A stretch of DNA of 64,000 nt from UBA7862 sp050872785 (GTDB taxonomy: Bacteria; Bacillota; Clostridia; Christensenellales; UBA1242). The notes beneath the pieces are model-generated. The model searched no databases and had not been told where the DNA came from. It worked only from the letters and a program-made list of their open reading frames with translations. The position numbers and the translations under genes are program-made. The first letter of the stretch is position 1. Each line of letters opens with the position of its first letter. Where the stretch lies: positions 1 to 64,000 of the forward strand of contig JBNMHO010000003.1 of the NCBI GenBank assembly GCA_050872785.1, written 5' to 3'. Positions 59,779 to 64,000 of this stretch are shown piece after piece.

Positions 59779-60282
59779 TTGAAAACAAATATTGTCCTTG
59801 TTGGACTTTATGACAAGATGACAAAATCTGTTGCAAAACGGCTGGCTGACGATTTTGATATGTATCTTGCCGATTTGGTGGAAATTGTAAAATATAACTT
59901 AATGAATGAAGAAGAAATTGAGAAAATTTGTGGCGTGCAATATCTAAACAAGCAAAAAGCAAAAGTTGTGGGTGATGTTGCAAGTTATGAAAACTCTGTT
60001 ATCCATTTGCCATATTCCATTTTTTCTGAAGGGGAAAACTCGGACAAGTTTAAAAAAAATGGCACAACAATTTTTTTAAAACTATCTCTTTCTGCTTTCA
60101 AAAAACTTCTTGACAAGGACAAAACAATGTCAAGTGACGAAAAGAAACTTGCATTGATTGTTTTTGAAGATAGGACAGTTTTGGGGAAGAAAATGTGCGA
60201 TTTGACGGTGGAAGTTGACTCGCCAGACTATTTGACGGCTTACAAAAGGACGAGAAAAGCCTTGGACAACTTTCTTTTGTAA
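59779..60282 (+). CDS. Shikimate-kinase-like protein lacking a P-loop
   Basis: A 167-residue protein that follows the shikimate kinase layout: NIVLVGLYDKMTKSVAKRLADDFDMYLADL at the position of the P-loop and shikimate-binding Asp, TTIFLKLSLSAFKKLLDKD like the WL strand, and DLTVEVDSPDYLTAYKRTRKAL like the AD.xVD end. The Walker A GSGKST is replaced by YDKMTKS and the Gly-Gly-Gly shikimate loop is missing, so kinase activity is unlikely. The start is TTG 59779 with AAAGGAGG. It precedes transketolase by 83 nt. Confidence 0.6.
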   Translation: MKTNIVLVGLYDKMTKSVAKRLADDFDMYLADLVEIVKYNLMNEEEIEKICGVQYLNKQKAKVVGDVASYENSVIHLPYSIFSEGENSDKFKKNGTTIFLKLSLSAFKKLLDKDKTMSSDEKKLALIVFEDRTVLGKKMCDLTVEVDSPDYLTAYKRTRKALDNFLL

Positions 60283-60365
60283 AAATTTGATTTTTGCAAA
60301 AACTAATAGTAAAATTATGTGTAAATATGCGAAAAATGTAGAAAAATGTAAAATGTGAGGAAAAA

Positions 60366-62303
60366 ATGAACGAAACATTGGTTAATTATTTAAGAGTTAC
60401 ATCTTGCCTTGAAATTGAAAAAGCGGGTTCTGGACACCCAGGGGTTTGCCTTGACGGGGCTCCCATTGCCTTTTCCATTTTTAAAAATGCCAAAAGAGAT
60501 TGCAAAAACCCTAGGTGGGGAAATAGGGATAGAATTGTCTTTTCCGCAGGGCATGCAAGCGCACTTGTGTATGCGTGTCTAAATCTTTTTGGCTATGACA
60601 TGACTATTTCAGACTTGCAAAGTTTTAGGCAACTTGGCTCAAAGTGTAAGGGTCACCCAGAGGTGGACATTCCAGGTGTTGACGCCACAACGGGACCGCT
60701 TGGACAAGGTGTTGGCATGGCAGTTGGCATGGCGGTTGCAGAAGAATATTTAAGGGGCAAATTCGCCCATGGGAATTTAAGCCCTATTGACCACTACACC
60801 TATTGCTTTGTTGGTGACGGCGACCTTATGGAAGGTGTGGCACAAGAGGCAATAAGTTTCGCTGGCACACAAAAGTTATCTAGACTTATCCTTTTGTATG
60901 ACAAAAACGACATCACAATCGAGGGTTCAACCAACTTTTCAAATAGGGAAAATGTAAAACAAAAGTTTATTTCTATGGGTTGGAATGTTTTTGAAGTGGA
61001 AAACGGCAACAGTGTGGAAGAAATAGACAGTGCTATTTTGCAAGCCAAAAAAAGTGACAGACCAAACATCATAATTGTCAAAACAAGAATTGGCTTTGGC
61101 AGTGAACTTGAAGGGACAGCAGCAGTTCATGGAAAACCATTAAACAAAGAACAAATTGAGCATTTACGCCAAAATCTTGGATATTTTGTGCCAGATTGGA
61201 CTTTAAGTGACGCACAAAAAGAAGAAATGGAAAGAATCCTCTTGCAAAAGCAACAAGAAGTGAAATTGTATAACGAAAACATGGACGAATACAAAAGAAA
61301 ATTCCCAAAAGATTATGCCGAGTATCAAAATATGATAAGTTCGCCTGTGGTGGAACTTTCAACCTTAATAGAAAAAACGGGGGATAAATTTGACGGCAGA
61401 AAGGTGCTGGGGAATGTGCTTAACAAGGTTTATGGCATTGTCCCTATGCTAAGTTTATGTGCCGACCTCACTCCTTCAACTAAAACAAATGTCGTGGACG
61501 GTGGCAACTTTTGTGTGGATAACAGAACAGGCAGAAACGTTATGCTAGGGATAAGGGAACACGCCATGGGCGCTGTGTGCAATGGAATTGTTTTGAGTGA
61601 GCTACCCGCACTTTGCTCAACTTTTATGTCTTTTGCAAACTACATGACTCCAGCAATAAGACTTAGTACAATGATGTCTGTTCCAACACTATATGTCTTT
61701 ACGCACGACTCAATATTGGTGGGCGAGGACGGACCAACTCACGAGCCTATTGAACAAATTGCAACACTCAGAGCAATGCCAAATATAAATGTTTTCCGCC
61801 CATGCGGTGAGGAAGAACTTTTGGCAAGTTTGCAGTGTCATTTTGAAGGAAGAAAGCCTAGCGCAATCTTAATTTCCCGCAGTGCAGTTTGTGGGGTGAA
61901 AGACAACTTTTCAAAGGCACTTTACGGCGGTTACATTTTAAGTGACGCAAAAGACTATGTCGCAACTTTAGTTTCTACGGGGACAGAAGTCAGTTTGTGC
62001 GAAAAGGTTAAAGAAAACCTTGCAAAAAAGGGAATAAACGTCAGAGTTGTCAGCATGCCTTGCGTGGAAGTTTTTGACAAACAAAGAAAGAGTTATAAAG
62101 ATAAAGTTTTGGACGGGACAAAGCCTATTATCTGCGTGGAAGCAAGCAGTGATAACGTGTGGCACAAGTTCGCTCAAAAGGAAGAATATGTCTTTACGTT
62201 AAAAACTTTTGGCGAAAGCGGAAAACTTGAAGATGTTTGCAAACATTTTGGGTTAGAAGAAAACTACTTAACAAAATATGTCGAAAAAGTAATTTTTAGT
62301 TGA
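60366..62303 (+). CDS. tkt: Transketolase
   Basis: A 645-residue thiamine-diphosphate enzyme of the pentose phosphate pathway. N-terminal SGHPGVCLDGAPIA, TTGPLGQGVGMAVGMAVAE, ThDP-binding GDGDLMEGVAQEA...NDI (the GDG-x(26)-N motif), the middle-domain GIREHAMGAVCNG, and HDSILVGEDGPTHEPIEQ are all present. AGGAAA precedes the ATG. The only gene of this pathway in the window. Confidence 0.96.
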   Translation: MNETLVNYLRVTSCLEIEKAGSGHPGVCLDGAPIAFSIFKNAKRDCKNPRWGNRDRIVFSAGHASALVYACLNLFGYDMTISDLQSFRQLGSKCKGHPEVDIPGVDATTGPLGQGVGMAVGMAVAEEYLRGKFAHGNLSPIDHYTYCFVGDGDLMEGVAQEAISFAGTQKLSRLILLYDKNDITIEGSTNFSNRENVKQKFISMGWNVFEVENGNSVEEIDSAILQAKKSDRPNIIIVKTRIGFGSELEGTAAVHGKPLNKEQIEHLRQNLGYFVPDWTLSDAQKEEMERILLQKQQEVKLYNENMDEYKRKFPKDYAEYQNMISSPVVELSTLIEKTGDKFDGRKVLGNVLNKVYGIVPMLSLCADLTPSTKTNVVDGGNFCVDNRTGRNVMLGIREHAMGAVCNGIVLSELPALCSTFMSFANYMTPAIRLSTMMSVPTLYVFTHDSILVGEDGPTHEPIEQIATLRAMPNINVFRPCGEEELLASLQCHFEGRKPSAILISRSAVCGVKDNFSKALYGGYILSDAKDYVATLVSTGTEVSLCEKVKENLAKKGINVRVVSMPCVEVFDKQRKSYKDKVLDGTKPIICVEASSDNVWHKFAQKEEYVFTLKTFGESGKLEDVCKHFGLEENYLTKYVEKVIFS

Positions 62304-62383
62304 TTAAATTTTATTTTAATGCTAAAATGCCTATGTAAGTCGAATAATGTAAAATTTAAACTTTAGTTTTTGAAGGAGGGAAA

Positions 62384-63004
62384 ATGGCAGTCACAAATTC
62401 AAAAAAGAAATTGATAATTGCAGTATTTATGCTTTGCACGGCAATCGTTGGCTTTGTGGCAATGACTTTTTCTATCCTTGCTGCAACAACTCAACAAGTG
62501 CAGTCAGTTTTTTCTGTAACATACGCTGGCGACAACGTCTATGCAACTGTTTCTGGAACATATAGCATAAACGGCGGCACAGCAAGCAACCTAACTGCCA
62601 CAGACGGCTCCACAAGCCTTGTTTTTACACCAGGAATGGGGCAAACTTCAAAAACTCTTTCTTGCCCAGAAGTTGACCTGTCACCAGAAAATAGCTGCTT
62701 GTTCTTTGTGTATAAGTTTGAAAACAAAAACCCAAGCGGTGGATATGCAATGCAAGTTGCTTTTTCAGACGGCTCCACTTCCACAAACATGACAATTACA
62801 TACTACGCCTCAACGACTTCCGTGCCAACATTGGCTCAAACAGAGGCTTCCACCACGGGCAAAAACATAAGTCTTACAGTAAATGCACAATCAACTGGCT
62901 ACATCGCCGTGTGCGTTAAGATAACGTCAGTTTACCTTGACGCAAGTTACCTCAGCACCGCTGCAAATGGTGTTTGTGCAACAATTTCAAGTTTAGCGTC
63001 ATAA
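62384..63004 (+). CDS. Small surface protein with ATTQQ motif, paralogue of the poly-G genes
   Basis: A 206-residue exported protein. Lys-rich N-terminus, a hydrophobic helix (LIIAVFMLCTAIVGFVAMTFSILAATT pattern), then AATTQQVQSVFSVTYAGDN. The rest is a Thr/Ser-rich beta-domain (VSGTYSINGGTAS, SCLFFVYKFENK, YIAVCVKITSVYLD). The helix-(A/G)AT-x-Q-Ser-Val-x-Tyr order is shared with genes A, B and C. It has no poly-G tract. Resembles in outline TasA/camelysin-type precursors, but the family is not established. GAAGGAGGG precedes the ATG. Confidence 0.75.
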   Translation: MAVTNSKKKLIIAVFMLCTAIVGFVAMTFSILAATTQQVQSVFSVTYAGDNVYATVSGTYSINGGTASNLTATDGSTSLVFTPGMGQTSKTLSCPEVDLSPENSCLFFVYKFENKNPSGGYAMQVAFSDGSTSTNMTITYYASTTSVPTLAQTEASTTGKNISLTVNAQSTGYIAVCVKITSVYLDASYLSTAANGVCATISSLAS

Positions 63005-63019
63005 ATAACATTCAATCGC

Positions 63020-63046
63020 TTGACAATTCGACATAAATCTTATAAT
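63020..63046 (+). promoter_or_regulatory. Promoter of phase-variable gene C
   Basis: TTGACA (63020-63025), a 15-bp spacer and TATAAT (63041-63046). The spacing is short but both boxes are consensus. The ribosome site AGGAGAGAAAGG follows before TTG 63099. Confidence 0.55.
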
Positions 63047-63098
63047 CTATTGTATATTTCAATGTGTAAATCAAAAGACTAAGGATAGGAGAGAAAGG

Positions 63099-64000
63099 TT
63101 GAAAAAGAAGATTTTTTCGTTGATACTCACAGCAGTTCTTATTGTGACAGCCTCTGTCGCAATGGTCTTTTATGCTTTGGCTGCAACCCAAATCAACCTA
63201 AAATCTACCATTGAAGTTGGTTATACTGCAGCACCAAATGTCGTCTGCGAAGCCAGTGCAACCTATCAACTGGAAAAAGATGCCTCGGCAACTGCCTTTA
63301 CTTCTGGTGGACAAAGTTTCGCTTACATAGACTCTCAAACAACAAAAACACTCACCGCCAGCAACTCTGCCTTGGTGCTTAATGACATGACCAGTTCATA
63401 TGTCATATTCACATTCACATTTAAGAACAAAAACTTAATGTCAACTTTCAATCTTAACATCAAACTTACAGACAATTCACTCTGCTCAAATATGACAAGA
63501 AAATATTATTTTGGCTCACTTTCTTCATCAAACCTTGCCAATCTCGCCAGCCAAATAAAATCTAACGGCGTTGACTACTCCGCACTTTCAAGCCAAACCT
63601 TAACTCTGGGCTATCAAGAAACTGGCAAAGTCTATATGCTTGTGGAAATCATTTCTGGCCTTAAGGGAAGTTACACCGCAAACACCGCAAATGGCTTCAA
63701 ATTTACGCTTACAACCACCACGGGGGGGGGGGTAGCCTTTCTTAGCAGTGACTGGAAAGACCGCCTTAACATAGGTATAGAAAATATAGAAGACAACAAT
63801 GTAACAACCCTTATTTTTACAAAAGACTCAGCCCAAACAAGCGGACTTTCAAATAGCAAGTCAGTTGGCACAAACAGTGCAACAAGCACTTCTGCCTACA
63901 CAACAGCCCCAGGAATTTCTGATGTTACAGCCTACTGGAATAGCAACAAGTCAAAAATTGTTATTTATTCACCAAACACCATTTATGCCCCACAGAGCTG
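63099..64000 (+). CDS. Phase-variable surface protein C, frame ON (3' end outside window)
   Basis: Starts at TTG 63099 after AGGAGAGAAAGG and stays open to the window end (300 codons). The N-terminus is a signal/anchor (KKKIFSLILTAVLIVTASVAM) followed by ALAATQINLKSTIEVGY. The body is a Thr/Ser-rich beta-domain like the previous gene (SYVIFTFTFKNKNL, VYMLVEIISGLKGSY). The G11 tract at 63722-63732 encodes TGGG and joins VAFLSSDWKDRLNIGIEN, so the gene is intact in this sequence. Downstream are polar segments ending VTAYWNSNKSKIVIYSP. It was missed by simple ATG-to-stop ORF calling. Confidence 0.82.
   Translation, partial: MKKKIFSLILTAVLIVTASVAMVFYALAATQINLKSTIEVGYTAAPNVVCEASATYQLEKDASATAFTSGGQSFAYIDSQTTKTLTASNSALVLNDMTSSYVIFTFTFKNKNLMSTFNLNIKLTDNSLCSNMTRKYYFGSLSSSNLANLASQIKSNGVDYSALSSQTLTLGYQETGKVYMLVEIISGLKGSYTANTANGFKFTLTTTTGGGVAFLSSDWKDRLNIGIENIEDNNVTTLIFTKDSAQTSGLSNSKSVGTNSATSTSAYTTAPGISDVTAYWNSNKSKIVIYSPNTIYAPQS
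63722..63732 (+). repeat. Poly-G tract (G11), gene C
   Basis: Eleven G, beginning as the last base of an in-frame ACG. At 11 G the frame continues through GTA GCC TTT. At 10 G the next codon is TAG; at 12 G a TAG follows four codons later. Any one-base slip therefore stops translation. Confidence 0.93.

Noticed and set aside
1..64000. TGA recoded as Trp (Mycoplasma-type code)
   Set aside because: TGA ends uvrB, ybeY, rsfS and the tsaB-rimI gene at the expected lengths, and Trp is encoded by TGG.
1..64000. CRISPR array, rRNA, tRNA or prophage
   Set aside because: No regularly spaced direct repeats, rRNA stretches, convincing cloverleaf sequences, integrase or structural phage genes were seen on reading both strands.

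Overview
The window looks like a chromosomal segment of a low-GC, spore-lineage Clostridia (Firmicutes) bacterium, probably an uncultured gut type. The evidence is A/T-rich intergenic DNA, TATAAT promoters, AAGGAGG-type ribosome binding sites, and homologues of SpoIVFA, SpoIVFB, YqfC, YqfD and SpoVB. An L27 precursor with a cleavable N-terminus also sits beside the Prp protease. TGA works as a stop (uvrB, ybeY, rsfS), so the code is standard. No rRNA, tRNA, CRISPR array, phage or transposase gene was seen. The genus cannot be settled from this sequence alone.

Layout. 1-5.7 kb: tail of an unknown protein, a zinc-ribbon protein, hflX, rarA, a glycerophosphodiesterase, a tiny Gly/Cys-rich protein and an esterase. 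6-10.2 kb: a giant membrane-anchored surface protein. 10.3-15.1 kb: uvrB-uvrA. 15.3-20 kb: DnaJ-like membrane protein, DUF421/DUF4363 pair, SpoVB-like flippase, LysM protein, GNAT-like protein. 20-23.2 kb: a second giant surface protein with a cytosolic coiled-coil tail. 23.4-29.8 kb: split TSUP transporter, ferredoxin, Ppx/GppA-HD protein, MreB-like actin, MinD, a MinE-like protein, and the SpoIVFA/SpoIVFB pair. 29.9-37.3 kb: DUF4132-like protein, hypotheticals, GAPDH, a glycosyltransferase-like protein and class II aldolase. 37.4-41.2 kb: two frame-broken poly-G surface genes flanking rplU-prp-rpmA. 41.2-45.3 kb: yqfC, an inverted-repeat element, yqfD, ybeY, era, a hypothetical and recO. 45.4-50.3 kb: PPDK, cysteine desulfurase, DUF3343 and nth. 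50.4-58.7 kb: obg, yhbY, rsfS, tsaE, a tsaB-rimI fusion, a hydrolase, murF and ddl. 58.7-62.3 kb: 8-oxoG glycosylase, a P-loop-less shikimate-kinase-like protein and transketolase. 62.3-64 kb: two more small surface proteins.

Most of the window is housekeeping: nucleotide excision and base excision repair, ribosome assembly GTPases (HflX, Era, Obg) with YbeY, RsfS and YhbY, tRNA t6A synthesis, peptidoglycan precursor synthesis, and central carbon enzymes (FBA, GAPDH, PPDK, transketolase). Many conserved Firmicutes operons appear in shortened form, with usual partners such as mreC/mreD/minC, phoH/pgpH and nadD/yqeK absent at their expected places.

The most unusual feature is a set of three surface-protein genes, each carrying an uninterrupted run of exactly 11 G inside its coding region (37675-37685, 40494-40504, 63722-63732). 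Two are out of frame by one G and one is in frame. In all three, either wrong frame ends within a few codons of the tract. They share an N-terminal membrane helix plus an (A/G)AT-x-Q motif with a fourth gene that has no tract. I interpret this as a family of phase-variable surface proteins switched by slipped-strand mispairing. A second recurring pattern is a TATAAT-like box 5-8 nt before the start codon of several genes that lack a ribosome binding site, which predicts leaderless mRNAs.
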